From Halobacillus fulvus (GTDB taxonomy: Bacteria; Bacillota; Bacilli; Bacillales; Halobacillaceae): 64,000 bases of DNA. The notes below the pieces were generated by a model, which had not been told where the DNA came from, made no database searches, and worked only from the letters and a program-made list of their open reading frames with translations. The translations under genes and the position numbers were made by a program. The DNA lies in contig SCFO01000006.1 of assembly GCA_004078665.1 (NCBI GenBank), positions 62,001-126,000 of the forward strand. Direction: 5' to 3'. Below, one piece after another: positions 8,417 to 16,217 of the stretch (its first letter is position 1; each line of letters begins with the position of its first letter).

Positions 8417-9415
8417 TCAGGAAAGTGTCAAAAGCTCCTTCAATTCACCCAGTTTATTCTTCGAAAGGGGGATCTGGCTCTTTTTCGGATCTGATAAATT
8501 CAGGCTGTAGCTATTTTTCGACCACGTTACAATCTCACGGACCCGCTGCAAGTTGACGAGATACGACCTGTGGCAACGGAAGAACCCGAACGACGTCAGC
8601 CTCTTTTCCAAATCAGCCAGCGTCGACGGACAAGGATAGGCCTCACCTTCTCCGAACAATACCACCTGCCCCTGTTGGCTCTCGAAATAATCGATTTCGG
8701 ACGGATCGAACAACACAAGCTTATCTTCAAGCTTCGCGGACACCTTGTGGACTTTGATCGGGGAAAAGGAAAGCGGCTCGTCTTCGGTAAAAAGCGATAC
8801 GTCCTCAATTCCGTCGCGATGGATCCGGTACACCTTTTCCGTAAAGGCACGGGCGCTCTCCAAATGATGCGTAAAGACAAGTAGCGCCTTCCCCTCTTCC
8901 TGCAGCTTCTCCATCCAATCGATCGTCACCTCTTTCGTCTCAAGATCGATGTTCTGATCCGGCTCTTCTAGAATGACAAAATCGGGATTCTGAAGCAGAA
9001 CGCGGGCCAATGCCAGCCTTCTTTTTTCCGAAAACGTCAGTTGATTTACGCTTTTATGTAAAATTCCATTCAACTTCGTATGTGGCAGGACCTCTTCAAT
9101 CCTCAAACTCGATGTGTACAATCGTTTATACAGCATAAGGTGATCCTTCACACTCAACCTTTCGTAAAATCCTTCATCCGTGAATACGAACCCGACCCGT
9201 TCCGGACTCGGTTTATGTAAAAGCTCTCCGAACAGTTCGATGGTCCCGTTCGTAAACACCCGTTTTCCAAGTAGAGATTTAATCAGATGATTCCTGATTT
9301 CCAAATTCGACTGGACTGCCACGATCTCCCCTTGCCCGATGGCTAGATCAAACCGGGGAATCCAGATCGCATCGCCTTCCCTCTTTTCGACACCCTTGAA
9401 TTGCAGCACACTCAC
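8417..9415 (-). CDS. Pseudo-ABC-ATPase fused to LytTR DNA-binding domain (regulator)
   Basis: About 332 residues. Residues 1-215 have the ABC ATPase fold but lack a working P-loop: the Walker A position reads VQSNLEIRNHLIKSLLG, with no GxxGxGK. A degenerate signature (LTFSEKRRLALARVL) and a Walker B-like FVILEEPD remain. Residues about 235-332 are a LytTR domain (IDYFESQQGQVVLF, FFRCHRSYLVNLQRV). It probably binds DNA to regulate the adjacent ABC exporter. I prefer GTG at 9415, seven bases after AAGGAGGTG; GTG at 9424 overlaps that site. A TATAAT lies just upstream, at about 9438-9443. Confidence 0.85.
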   Translation of the reverse strand: MSVLQFKGVEKREGDAIWIPRFDLAIGQGEIVAVQSNLEIRNHLIKSLLGKRVFTNGTIELFGELLHKPSPERVGFVFTDEGFYERLSVKDHLMLYKRLYTSSLRIEEVLPHTKLNGILHKSVNQLTFSEKRRLALARVLLQNPDFVILEEPDQNIDLETKEVTIDWMEKLQEEGKALLVFTHHLESARAFTEKVYRIHRDGIEDVSLFTEDEPLSFSPIKVHKVSAKLEDKLVLFDPSEIDYFESQQGQVVLFGEGEAYPCPSTLADLEKRLTSFGFFRCHRSYLVNLQRVREIVTWSKNSYSLNLSDPKKSQIPLSKNKLGELKELLTLS

Positions 9416-9494
9416 TTCCAGCACCTCCTTCTGACATTATACCTCGATTTCCCATGTCGAAAGAATATATTTCCTGGGAAATAGTGAAAGACAG

Positions 9495-9526
9495 TGGGAC
9501 AGTTGGGGACGGTTCTCAGCGTCCCT
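9495..9526 (+). repeat. REP-like palindromic element, copy 7
   Basis: TGGGACAGTTGGGG ... CTCAGCGTCCCT, a forward copy upstream of the leftward LytTR gene. Its right end carries the GCGTCCC variant. It stands three bases from a parS-like site. Confidence 0.88.
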
Positions 9527-9528
9527 TA

Positions 9529-9544
9529 TGTTTCACGTGAAAAA
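9529..9544. promoter_or_regulatory. parS-like ParB/Spo0J binding site
   Basis: TGTTTCACGTGAAAAA matches the Bacillus parS consensus TGTTTCACGTGAAACA at 15 of 16 positions and contains the full TTTCACGTGAAA palindrome. It is intergenic. Origin-proximal parS sites are normal in Bacillus, and this window carries origin-proximal genes. Confidence 0.65.
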
Positions 9545-9562
9545 AGCCGAAAATGGAAGCAT

Positions 9563-9733
9563 TCACTTCACATCTCCGGCTTCCTTCATAACAAGATGAA
9601 CGACAATCGTCATTAACAGGTACACGATCATCGGCTCACTCGTCTCCCAGTATGTAGTGCTAATAAGAAATACTATGGTTGTGACTACTAACAAGACCAA
9701 AACATATAACAACATAGATACAATCCTACTCAT
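9563..9733 (-). CDS. Small membrane protein (56 aa), unknown
   Basis: A short frame starting MSRIVSMLLYVLVLL with two hydrophobic segments (about residues 5-24 and 35-48) and ending EAGDVK. The ATG at 9733 is preceded by a good TAGGAGGAAAT site, which makes translation likely. The region just past the stop (AGCCGG ... CCGGCT-like, 9545-9580) may form a small hairpin. No family is recognised. Confidence 0.65.
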   Translation of the reverse strand: MSRIVSMLLYVLVLLVVTTIVFLISTTYWETSEPMIVYLLMTIVVHLVMKEAGDVK

Positions 9734-9788
9734 ATTTCCTCCTACTTATTTAGATTACTAGTGCCAGTTCCCAGACCTCAGCGTTAAC

Positions 9789-9820
9789 AGGGACAGTTAG
9801 GGATAGTTTACGGCGTCGCG
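9789..9820 (+). repeat. REP-like element, copy 8 (degenerate left arm)
   Basis: A decayed forward copy (AGGGACAGTTAGGGATAG ...) that has lost the right inverted repeat. It abuts an intact reverse copy at 9821. Confidence 0.7.
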
Positions 9821-9851
9821 CGGGACAGGCAGAACCGTCCCCATCGTCCCG
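9821..9851 (-). repeat. REP-like element, copy 9 (right arm)
   Basis: A reverse copy (CGGGACAGGCAGAACCG ... ATCGTCCCG) immediately downstream of the TauE/SafE-family gene stop. Confidence 0.88.
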
Positions 9852-9853
9852 CT

Positions 9854-10576
9854 TCAGAACCATCCCAAACTATTAATCAGCAAATAAATCCCTGTACACA
9901 ATAAAAGAATATAGGTGAAGATGCGAAAAGCCTGCTGATTAATTCGTTTAAACAAGACCTGCCCAACGAACAAACCGGTCAATACAAGAGGAAGCGCCCA
10001 CAAGCTCGACACCCAGACCGTCCGATTCGTCCCAGCAAAGACCACTTGGATGATCAGGCTGACAAAGTAGATGAACAGGTAGAAAGCCAGCGTGTTCCCT
10101 CTCAGTTTCTCTTTTTGCGCGTCGGTTCCGGAAAAATACAGAAGGAGCGGCGGTCCTGGCATGCCAATGCTCGTCGTAAAAGCACCCGAAAGGCCACCTG
10201 CGAGGAAGTCCCTCTTATGGCTTTGGTTGACCCGGAACTTGAAAATGAGCAGCACCGTCAATAAGAGGATCATGAAGCTGATGGTAATCTTCAATAGGTC
10301 CATATCCATAAGCAAAAAGACGATGATTCCGACGGGCAATCCGACGACACTTCCCGCTACAAACCTTTTCAGAAGACCAAAATCGATATCTTGTTTAATT
10401 TTCGAAAGCAAGGCAATCGATATCACAAATGACAATACTAGATTGATTTGGATTGCATCAGCAGGCTCAAACAGCAACAAAAGAAAAGGCGTAGCCATAA
10501 TTGAAAAGCCGAAGCCTGTGCTCGTTTGAAGAATCGAAGCGACCAGAATGATTACTATAAAAGCTAAAATTTCCAT
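9854..10576 (-). CDS. TauE/SafE-family membrane transporter
   Basis: A 240-residue protein with seven to eight hydrophobic segments and the TauE/SafE pattern. It begins with a membrane repeat containing QTSTGFGFSIMATPFLL. A second repeat follows with GGLSGAFTTSIGMPGPPLLLY. Family members export or import sulfite, sulfonates or related organic acids across the cytoplasmic membrane. The substrate is not predictable here. The start at 10576 follows a weak AGTAGGATGG site. It is monocistronic, flanked by REP-like elements. Confidence 0.85.
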   Translation of the reverse strand: MEILAFIVIILVASILQTSTGFGFSIMATPFLLLLFEPADAIQINLVLSFVISIALLSKIKQDIDFGLLKRFVAGSVVGLPVGIIVFLLMDMDLLKITISFMILLLTVLLIFKFRVNQSHKRDFLAGGLSGAFTTSIGMPGPPLLLYFSGTDAQKEKLRGNTLAFYLFIYFVSLIIQVVFAGTNRTVWVSSLWALPLVLTGLFVGQVLFKRINQQAFRIFTYILLLCTGIYLLINSLGWF

Positions 10577-10659
10577 ACCATCCTACTTTCTGAACTGACC
10601 AGAGGTTCTCGAACTTATTGTCCCACGCTCAGCATCTATCAGCAAGGCACTTAGATATA

Positions 10660-10691
10660 TGGGAAAGTTGGGGACGGTTCTCCCTGTCCCA
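10660..10691 (+). repeat. REP-like palindromic element, copy 10
   Basis: TGGGAAAGTTGGGG ... CCCTGTCCCA, a forward copy between two leftward genes. A decayed half element (GAGGTTCTCGAACTTATTGTCCCA) lies about 35 bases to its left, near 10602-10625. Confidence 0.88.
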
Positions 10692-10706
10692 CTCTTCTCG
10701 ATTCGC

Positions 10707-11066
10707 TCACATCTGTGAGATTCCATTTATAAATATCAAAAAAAGGATGGTCAATCCTGTAATTCCAGCAAGAGGAACAGCCATCCGTTTATTATGAAAG
10801 AATTCAAGAACAGAAAATAAAGTACCCAAGGAACAAACGAGAAACCAAACAGAATGAAAGATGACCTCTGCTAACTGAGCGGGAAACAAAGCATAAAAGC
10901 CTGATATGAATACAACCCAATTCGCAATGAGGAGGCTGAATGCCACGTAGGAGCCTTTGTAAGGTGCTGGACCTTTCCCGTACGTGTTAAGCATTCGTAC
11001 TATATAAAGGCATATAGAAATAAATACAACGATGATGAACCCAAAAAATATAGTTGTAAAAGCCAT
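10707..11066 (-). CDS. Small membrane protein, unknown
   Basis: A 119-residue protein with about four hydrophobic segments: near residues 3-25, 40-62, 67-85 and 95-114. The loops are short. The start at 11066 follows a GGGTGAGG site. No family is recognised. It is single-gene, flanked by REP-like elements. Confidence 0.65.
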   Translation of the reverse strand: MAFTTIFFGFIIVVFISICLYIVRMLNTYGKGPAPYKGSYVAFSLLIANWVVFISGFYALFPAQLAEVIFHSVWFLVCSLGTLFSVLEFFHNKRMAVPLAGITGLTILFLIFINGISQM

Positions 11067-11103
11067 AGCGCCTCACCCTTTCGATATTTGAATCTGATGG
11101 TTT

Positions 11104-11135
11104 CGGGACAATCGGGGTCGGTTCTCCCTGTCCCG
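11104..11135 (+). repeat. REP-like element, copy 11 (left arm of a pair)
   Basis: A forward copy (CGGGACAATCGGGGTCGG ... CTGTCCCG) directly joined to a reverse copy. It sits between the divergent membrane-protein and DICT genes. Confidence 0.9.
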
Positions 11136-11167
11136 CGGGACGCTGAGAACCGCCCCCAACTGTCCCA
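11136..11167 (-). repeat. REP-like element, copy 12 (right arm of a pair)
   Basis: A reverse copy (CGGGACGCTGAGAACCG ... ACTGTCCCA). With copy 11 it makes a 64-bp head-to-head palindrome about 120 bases before the DICT gene. Confidence 0.9.
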
Positions 11168-11287
11168 CCGCATCAAAATAAAAGTTTACCCTTCACATTA
11201 TAGTGGTATAAGTTATCCATCTGAAGTCCTAAATAAAAGTCACCAAGTACAGATATATTAATGATTTATAACTAGGAGGATAATCAC

Positions 11288-11839
11288 ATGAATATTCAAA
11301 ACCTATCCCTGTTCAAAGAATGCTTTGGTGCCGTAGAAGGTGAAACTCAGCAGCTTGGCAATGCGAACCTTTCCCAATTACAGGCCGGCTCGATCAAATT
11401 CGAATCCAAGGTCCCACAGCTTGAATATATGTGCTTGATGATGGAAAATATGGTCCTGATGAAAAAGCTGAAAGGCAATGTCTATGCAGGCTTTCAGAAG
11501 TTTTCGCGTGCAAAGAATGTGATCGAACGCTTCCAGGCGATGACCGAGTACTCGAACGTGTACATATTCGGGGAAGATGATGCGCCGGTTGACCAAAATG
11601 ACGGCATCCACTACATCGCGCTTCCTCCGAACAGCGAATTGATCAGAGAATGGTTCCTCGTCATCGACGCGCCGAACTTCAAATCAATGATGGTCGCTTA
11701 CGACCTGGACGGTTTCGGCGTGCACAACGTCGAGGAAGGGCGTAACTTCAAAGGTGCGAAATCCTCAAGCCCGAAAGTGGTCGATCATGCGGCCAGCTTA
11801 TTGGCGAAACACACAAAACCGATGACCGAACTTGCTTAA
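11288..11839 (+). CDS. Stand-alone DICT sensory-domain protein
   Basis: A 183-residue protein without membrane segments. Residues about 70-175 match the DICT sensory domain: ERFQAMTEYSNVYIFGEDD, then a Pro-rich turn, EWFLVIDAPNFKSMMVAYDL, and a terminal phase with FKGAKSSSPKVVDHAASLL. DICT domains usually accompany diguanylate cyclases or kinases; here the domain stands alone. The start at 11288 follows AGGAGGATAATC. RibU and chemoreceptor genes follow on the same strand after a hairpin. The function is probably ligand or light/redox sensing, but this is not proven. Confidence 0.6.
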   Translation: MNIQNLSLFKECFGAVEGETQQLGNANLSQLQAGSIKFESKVPQLEYMCLMMENMVLMKKLKGNVYAGFQKFSRAKNVIERFQAMTEYSNVYIFGEDDAPVDQNDGIHYIALPPNSELIREWFLVIDAPNFKSMMVAYDLDGFGVHNVEEGRNFKGAKSSSPKVVDHAASLLAKHTKPMTELA

Positions 11840-11848
11840 AACACAGCA

Positions 11849-11876
11849 GGAGGAGGGAGACGTCTCTCCTCTTTTC
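11849..11876 (+). terminator. Hairpin with T-run after DICT gene
   Basis: GAGGAGGGAGA-CG-TCTCTCCTC followed by TTTTC. This is a short-loop terminator or attenuator between the DICT gene and the RibU gene. Confidence 0.6.
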
Positions 11877-11904
11877 ACTTGTTAAAAAGGAGATGAACAG
11901 CTAC

Positions 11905-12516
11905 ATGACTTCACTATCCAAACTACAGCGTATGACGACCATCGGGGTTTTGTCTGCCATCAGCGTTGTCCTATACTACTTCAAGTTTCCCGTGCCGTTT
12001 TTCCCGCCTTTTCTCACGCTGGATATAAGCGATATCCCGGCCCTAGTCGGAGCCATCACGCTCGGTCCGGTCGCAGGAATTCTCATTCAATTTTTGAAAA
12101 ATATCGTAGACTACATATCTCATGGAAGTTATGTCGGTTTACCCGTCGGCCAAATCGCCAACTTTTTATCCGGAGCCTTGATGGTCGGGTTGATCGGGGC
12201 TTTTTATCACGTCAGAAAAAGACTCGATACGGGCAGCTACCTCGTTTCGGTGCTCGTTTTCATTACGTCTATGTATCTGTTGAATTACTACTTCATTTTA
12301 CCTTCGATCATGGGTCTTCTCGGGGTGAGTGAAGCGCAATATGTGCAAGGATTCACTCAATTCAACCCGCTGGCGACGGACTTCAGAACAGCCGTACTGT
12401 TTGTCATCATTCCATTCAATTTAATCAAAATCGCCATGGTCTATTCGATCGGAATTCCCTTTTCTTTACGTTTACAACGGATTCTCCAGCCGGAAAGGAA
12501 GAAGGTCGCTGCATGA
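11905..12516 (+). CDS. ribU: ECF transporter S component, riboflavin type (RibU-like)
   Basis: A 203-residue protein with about six membrane segments. RibU landmarks are present: [20 protein letters not shown] after the first helix, then [17 protein letters not shown] and LLNYYFILP. It captures riboflavin and docks with the shared EcfT/EcfA module encoded elsewhere. I prefer the ATG at 11905, since the ATG at 11893 overlaps the AAAAAGGAG site. No FMN riboswitch is seen upstream. It overlaps the chemoreceptor gene at ATGA. RibU itself is likely, but another vitamin-type S component is possible. Confidence 0.8.
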   Translation: MTSLSKLQRMTTIGVLSAISVVLYYFKFPVPFFPPFLTLDISDIPALVGAITLGPVAGILIQFLKNIVDYISHGSYVGLPVGQIANFLSGALMVGLIGAFYHVRKRLDTGSYLVSVLVFITSMYLLNYYFILPSIMGLLGVSEAQYVQGFTQFNPLATDFRTAVLFVIIPFNLIKIAMVYSIGIPFSLRLQRILQPERKKVAA

Positions 12517-13727
12517 AAAACTTCAATATAAGTAATCAATGGTTTTACCCGTCGCTCATCTTTGCGTATGGTGTAGGAAGTTTAGCTCTGGCTCTTTTAT
12601 TGCCGACTTTATGGAGTATCATAGGATTCCTTATGTTAAGTGGACTTCTCGCCGCTTCCTATCGATTTTGGCAGAACCAGGCTCCAGATGAAAGTATAAA
12701 AGAAGAAGAAACGACAAGCGCAGACCATGAGGCCATCACGGCTTCCCTAGAAGAATTGAGACACGTCGAAGCGCACAGTGAGCACTTGAACACGATGAAT
12801 CAGCAATCCTCCGAGACATCGGATCAGGTGAATCAACAGCTGATCACGATGATCGAAAATATCCAGACCGAACAAGAACATCTTAACGATTTCCAAAAGC
12901 AGATGGAGACGATCCAGGGCATGATCGAATCGTTAGGCGATACGATCGTTACGTCTGCCGAGACATCCGAAACCGTACGCACCCTCTCGAACAGCGGCAA
13001 AGAAAAGGTCGATGAATTCAATGAGGCTTTTTCCAATATTCTCTACGTCACGGAACAGTTCGGAAGTTTTAACGAAAAGCTTTTATCGCAAATGAAAAAG
13101 GTGACGGGTGCGCTTGGGTCGATTGAGTACATTTCCAACCAAACCAACCTGCTGGCTTTGAATGCTTCCATTGAGGCCGCCCGGGCGGGTGAGCACGGAA
13201 GAGGTTTCGGCGTCGTCGCTGATGAAATCCGCAAGCTTTCCGCACAAGTCAAAGAAAGCGCGAGCGAAATCGAGACGGTCATCGATCATGTCCATCGCAG
13301 CATTTCGGAGCAAAAACAGTCGTACAAGACCGAAACGATGACGTTGAACGAGGGCAAACAGAGCGCCGAGGAAATGACGGAGATCTTCGACCAGGTGTTA
13401 GCGAACATCACCCTGCTCTATGATCAATCCAGACAAGTCCAGGCCCGCTCCAATGAAGTCATGGAAGAAAAGACAAGGACACAGCAAAAATTCGATACGA
13501 TTCACGAACTGACCGTCCAGCTCTCTGCGTCGATCGACGGCTCTTCAGAAAAAATCATGGAACAGCAGGCCACGATGATGGAGCTCGATGTGACCGCCAT
13601 GACGATGACCCAGCACATTCAAGAAGTGAAGCAGACGCTCCAGCAATACGTCTCAGATAGCGAAAATGTCCGCTGGCTGAGGCCAAGTGAACTGAACCAG
13701 CGAAAGGAAGAAAAGGTAAGCTCCTGA
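12513..13727 (+). CDS. Methyl-accepting chemotaxis protein (short, no large sensor domain)
   Basis: A 404-residue protein with two N-terminal membrane helices (about residues 12-50) joined by almost no outside loop. A long cytoplasmic coiled coil follows. The hairpin tip carries the invariant signalling core ([20 protein letters not shown], then [12 protein letters not shown]). With no periplasmic-type sensor it probably senses membrane or cytoplasmic state, or a partner. It overlaps ribU by four bases, an uncommon pairing. Confidence 0.92.
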   Translation: MKNFNISNQWFYPSLIFAYGVGSLALALLLPTLWSIIGFLMLSGLLAASYRFWQNQAPDESIKEEETTSADHEAITASLEELRHVEAHSEHLNTMNQQSSETSDQVNQQLITMIENIQTEQEHLNDFQKQMETIQGMIESLGDTIVTSAETSETVRTLSNSGKEKVDEFNEAFSNILYVTEQFGSFNEKLLSQMKKVTGALGSIEYISNQTNLLALNASIEAARAGEHGRGFGVVADEIRKLSAQVKESASEIETVIDHVHRSISEQKQSYKTETMTLNEGKQSAEEMTEIFDQVLANITLLYDQSRQVQARSNEVMEEKTRTQQKFDTIHELTVQLSASIDGSSEKIMEQQATMMELDVTAMTMTQHIQEVKQTLQQYVSDSENVRWLRPSELNQRKEEKVSS

Positions 13728-13760
13728 TCCTCTTCGCTCTTCATCGAAATATACACCTCA

Positions 13761-13787
13761 CAGCCTCGCACAAGCGGGGCTGTTTTT
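13761..13787. terminator. Terminator after chemoreceptor
   Basis: CAGCCTCGC-acaa-GCGGGGCTG followed by TTTTTG. It lies between the convergent chemoreceptor and uppS-like genes and abuts a REP-like element. Confidence 0.85.
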
Positions 13788-13788
13788 G

Positions 13789-13820
13789 TGGGACAGGCAG
13801 AACCGTCCCCAACTGTCCCC
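13789..13820 (-). repeat. REP-like palindromic element, copy 13 (reverse)
   Basis: TGGGACAGGCAGAACCG ... AACTGTCCCC, touching the uppS stop codon on its right and a terminator on its left. Confidence 0.9.
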
Positions 13821-14558
13821 CTACACCGCACCATATCTCCTCTTCCGCTTCCCGAAGTCCTCGAGTGCCGAGGCAAAGTCCTGATTGGAAAAGTCCGGCC
13901 ATAGGACGTCAGAGAACCAGAACTCGGTGTATGCGAGCTGCCAGAGGAGGAAGTTACTGAGCCGCTTCTCCCCGCCTGTGCGGATGAGCAGATCCGGGTC
14001 TTCTAATCCGGACGTGTACAGGTGCTTGGAGAGATGCTCCTCGTTCAATTCGGATAACGACAGCTTCCCTTCCTGCACTTCCCGGTACAACTCCTTCACG
14101 GCCTCCACCATTTCGTTGCGACTTCCATAGTTGAGGGCAAAATTCAGCTGCAGTCCGTCATTGTTTTTCGTCCGGTCGATCGCATACTTGAGCGCCTGCC
14201 GCGTATAAACCGGCAGAGGACGGATGTCTCCAATCACGTGAAGGCGCACGTTTTCAGCCATCAACCTTGGCAAATACGTTTTCAAAAATTCGACGGGAAG
14301 TCTAAGGATGGTTTCCACCTCGGATTTCGGACGTTTCCAATTTTCCGTCGAAAAAGCATAAAGGGTCAGCTGCTCGACGCTAGCTTCCGATGCCGATTCG
14401 ACGACTTGCACGATTGTCTCGATTCCCTTCTTATGACCTTCTGACCTCGACATCCCTCTTTTTTCCGCCCAGCGGCCATTGCCATCCATGATGATGGCGA
14501 TATGGCTCGGAACTTCTTCTACCCGAAGAGCCTGCTCGGGCTTTTTTTGTTGGAACAT
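13821..14558 (-). CDS. uppS: Isoprenyl transferase (undecaprenyl diphosphate synthase family)
   Basis: A 245-residue cis-prenyltransferase. It has the substrate-binding start HIAIIMDGNGRWAEKRG with the catalytic Asp, SFSTENWKRP-like AFSTENWKRP, and a C-terminal RTGGEKRLSNFLLWQLAYTE. It condenses isopentenyl diphosphate onto farnesyl diphosphate to make the C55 lipid carrier for the wall, in the cytosol at the membrane. The start shares one base with the stop of the DUF817 gene (TAATG). The usual uppS of Bacillaceae sits with cdsA, frr and pyrH, so this is probably a second copy; that was not checked. Confidence 0.88.
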   Translation of the reverse strand: MFQQKKPEQALRVEEVPSHIAIIMDGNGRWAEKRGMSRSEGHKKGIETIVQVVESASEASVEQLTLYAFSTENWKRPKSEVETILRLPVEFLKTYLPRLMAENVRLHVIGDIRPLPVYTRQALKYAIDRTKNNDGLQLNFALNYGSRNEMVEAVKELYREVQEGKLSLSELNEEHLSKHLYTSGLEDPDLLIRTGGEKRLSNFLLWQLAYTEFWFSDVLWPDFSNQDFASALEDFGKRKRRYGAV

Positions 14559-15385
14559 TATGCGTTCCCCTCCCTTTTCTGTTTCACTTGCTTGAGTGTC
14601 GCTACAATAAGAAAACTAACGATGACGAGTAAAATCCATGAGCTCACTTTTCCAAGATGGACGATTTCCCAACCCGATGACTGGTTCGGATACTGCCAGG
14701 CATTAAAAAAGGTCGCGATATTTTCAGCGATCCATATGAACAGGCCGATCAAGACGAAAGACAGGCTGAGCGGCATCCGGTACGAACTTCCGTTCACGGT
14801 ATAGCTGACCCACGTCCTCCAAAAGACGATCAGGACGAGCCCGAACAAAACCCAGCGGAGGTCGACCCAGAAATGATGGGTAAAAAAGTTGAAGTAAATT
14901 GCGGCGGCCAACACTGTCACAACTGAAAACCGCGGCCAGTCGACCAACTTCACGCCAAGTCTTCGCCACGCCTGACATAGGTAGCTGGCCACGCTCGCAT
15001 ACATGAACCCGCTGTAGAGCGGAACCCCGGCCACCATGAAAAATCCTTCGCCAGGGTACGACCACGAGCCCATATGGACCTTGAAAATTTCGAGCGCAAT
15101 CCCGATGCCGTGAAACACCGTAATGACCTTCAGCTCATCAAGCGTCTCCAGCCCGGAACGCACCATCCACCACTGGGTCACAAGAAAAATGACAAGCAGC
15201 CAGTCGTATCTCGGCAACAAAGGAAACGGCATCACCTGAGTCAGCGCGAGCGAGACAAAGATGACGACAGGAAAAATACACGACAGTGCCTGCTGCCACC
15301 CGAAGTGCAACAGCTGGATGATCGCTTCACGTCCCTGTCTTGCAAGCGATGGTCTTCGGGGTTCTTTTTGCAGGGTAAGACTCAT
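14558..15385 (-). CDS. DUF817 (YoaT-like) integral membrane protein
   Basis: A 275-residue protein with about seven to eight membrane helices. It has Trp- and aromatic-rich loops, including LEIFKVHMGSWSYPGEG, which I associate with the DUF817 family (B. subtilis YoaT). The function is unknown. The polar, strictly spaced HMGSWSYPG loop suggests a lipid or carotenoid-type substrate site. It is coupled to the uppS-like gene by TAATG, hinting at a role in polyprenyl lipid handling. Confidence 0.72.
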   Translation of the reverse strand: MSLTLQKEPRRPSLARQGREAIIQLLHFGWQQALSCIFPVVIFVSLALTQVMPFPLLPRYDWLLVIFLVTQWWMVRSGLETLDELKVITVFHGIGIALEIFKVHMGSWSYPGEGFFMVAGVPLYSGFMYASVASYLCQAWRRLGVKLVDWPRFSVVTVLAAAIYFNFFTHHFWVDLRWVLFGLVLIVFWRTWVSYTVNGSSYRMPLSLSFVLIGLFIWIAENIATFFNAWQYPNQSSGWEIVHLGKVSSWILLVIVSFLIVATLKQVKQKREGNA

Positions 15386-15415
15386 GATCGGCCTCCTTTT
15401 TGTGGGACAGTTGGG

Positions 15416-15447
15416 TGGGACAGTTGGGGACGGTTCTCCCTGTCCCG
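15416..15447 (+). repeat. REP-like element, copy 14 (left arm of a pair)
   Basis: TGGGACAGTTGGGG ... CCCTGTCCCG, joined to a reverse copy. Twelve bases of its left end (GGGACAGTTGGG) are repeated in tandem just before it, at 15404-15415. Confidence 0.92.
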
Positions 15448-15478
15448 CGGGACGCTGAGAACCGACCCCACTGTCCCA
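15448..15478 (-). repeat. REP-like element, copy 15 (right arm of a pair)
   Basis: CGGGACGCTGAGAACCG ... CACTGTCCCA. This is the last copy seen; none was found from here to the end of the window. Confidence 0.9.
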
Positions 15479-15484
15479 CCTTCA

Positions 15485-15694
15485 CTATTCCTCTGGCACA
15501 TACTCCAAAATATCGCCTGGCTGGCAGTCGAGCGCTTTGCAGATGGCTTCGAGGGTCGAAAACCGGATGGCTTTCGCTTTTCCGTTTTTCAATATCGACA
15601 GGTTCGCCATTGTGATGCCGACTCTTTCGGATAGCTCTGTCACGCTCATCTTCCGCTTCGCGAGCATGACGTCGACGTTTATTCGTATAGGCAT
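15485..15694 (-). CDS. Small HTH (Cro/CI-type) regulator paired with DUF2975
   Basis: A 69-residue protein that is almost only a helix-turn-helix. It has the pattern KMSVTELSERVGITMANLSILKNGKAKAIRF, and ends with PGDILEYVPEE. It is of the YozG type found next to DUF2975 membrane proteins. It lies nine bases after that gene and so shares its promoter. It probably represses it through the palindrome at 16218-16236. Confidence 0.88.
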   Translation of the reverse strand: MPIRINVDVMLAKRKMSVTELSERVGITMANLSILKNGKAKAIRFSTLEAICKALDCQPGDILEYVPEE

Positions 15695-15703
15695 ATCATC
15701 ACC

Positions 15704-16180
15704 TCAGACCGTTAAATCGTTTTCGGATTTTATTGTGATTGCTTGATCCAGGAGCCTCTGCAGGACGGCGGCAAAGACCGCCACCACGGCGGAAGCAAGA
15801 ATAAGCACCATGCCGATGATGATCAGACCAGGTGCATCATCAATTTCAGCGATCCAGTAAATGAACGGCAGGACCACGGCATAAATCACGCTGATCGCCA
15901 CGGCGCTCCCTTTAATTTTTTTCAAAGATTCGACCGAGCTCCCGGAGAACGCCTGATCATGATCGATGTTCTGCAGAAGCTGGAAGGCCTGGTACAAGGC
16001 GAAAAGAAATGGAAAGACCGTCAACAGCACTCCGCCTAAGACGGGGTAGATTTGCAGGGCGTATTCCGGATTCACCGGGTTGTTCCAGAGCCAGTATAGC
16101 CCGAAGATGACAACCGCCAGAACGGGCAGGCTGATCAGGACCAGAGCTGTTTTTAAGAACAGGGTGGATTTCTGTTTCAT
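15704..16180 (-). CDS. DUF2975 family membrane protein
   Basis: A 158-residue protein with four membrane segments: near 9-30, 44-66, 93-112 and 118-140. The DUF2975 middle section reads LLQNIDHDQAFSGSSVESLKKI. The function is unknown. The family is nearly always paired with a small HTH protein, as here, and is thought to be a sensor or effector of that regulator. The ATG at 16180 follows GTGAGGGATATAC. Confidence 0.85.
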   Translation of the reverse strand: MKQKSTLFLKTALVLISLPVLAVVIFGLYWLWNNPVNPEYALQIYPVLGGVLLTVFPFLFALYQAFQLLQNIDHDQAFSGSSVESLKKIKGSAVAISVIYAVVLPFIYWIAEIDDAPGLIIIGMVLILASAVVAVFAAVLQRLLDQAITIKSENDLTV

Positions 16181-16217
16181 GTATATCCCTCACTTTTTAC
16201 ATAATTTACTGGTTTTA

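Noticed and set aside
11840-11904. FMN riboswitch before the RibU gene
   Set aside because: The gap is only about 65 bases and shows none of the conserved FMN-aptamer stems; it holds only a terminator-like hairpin.
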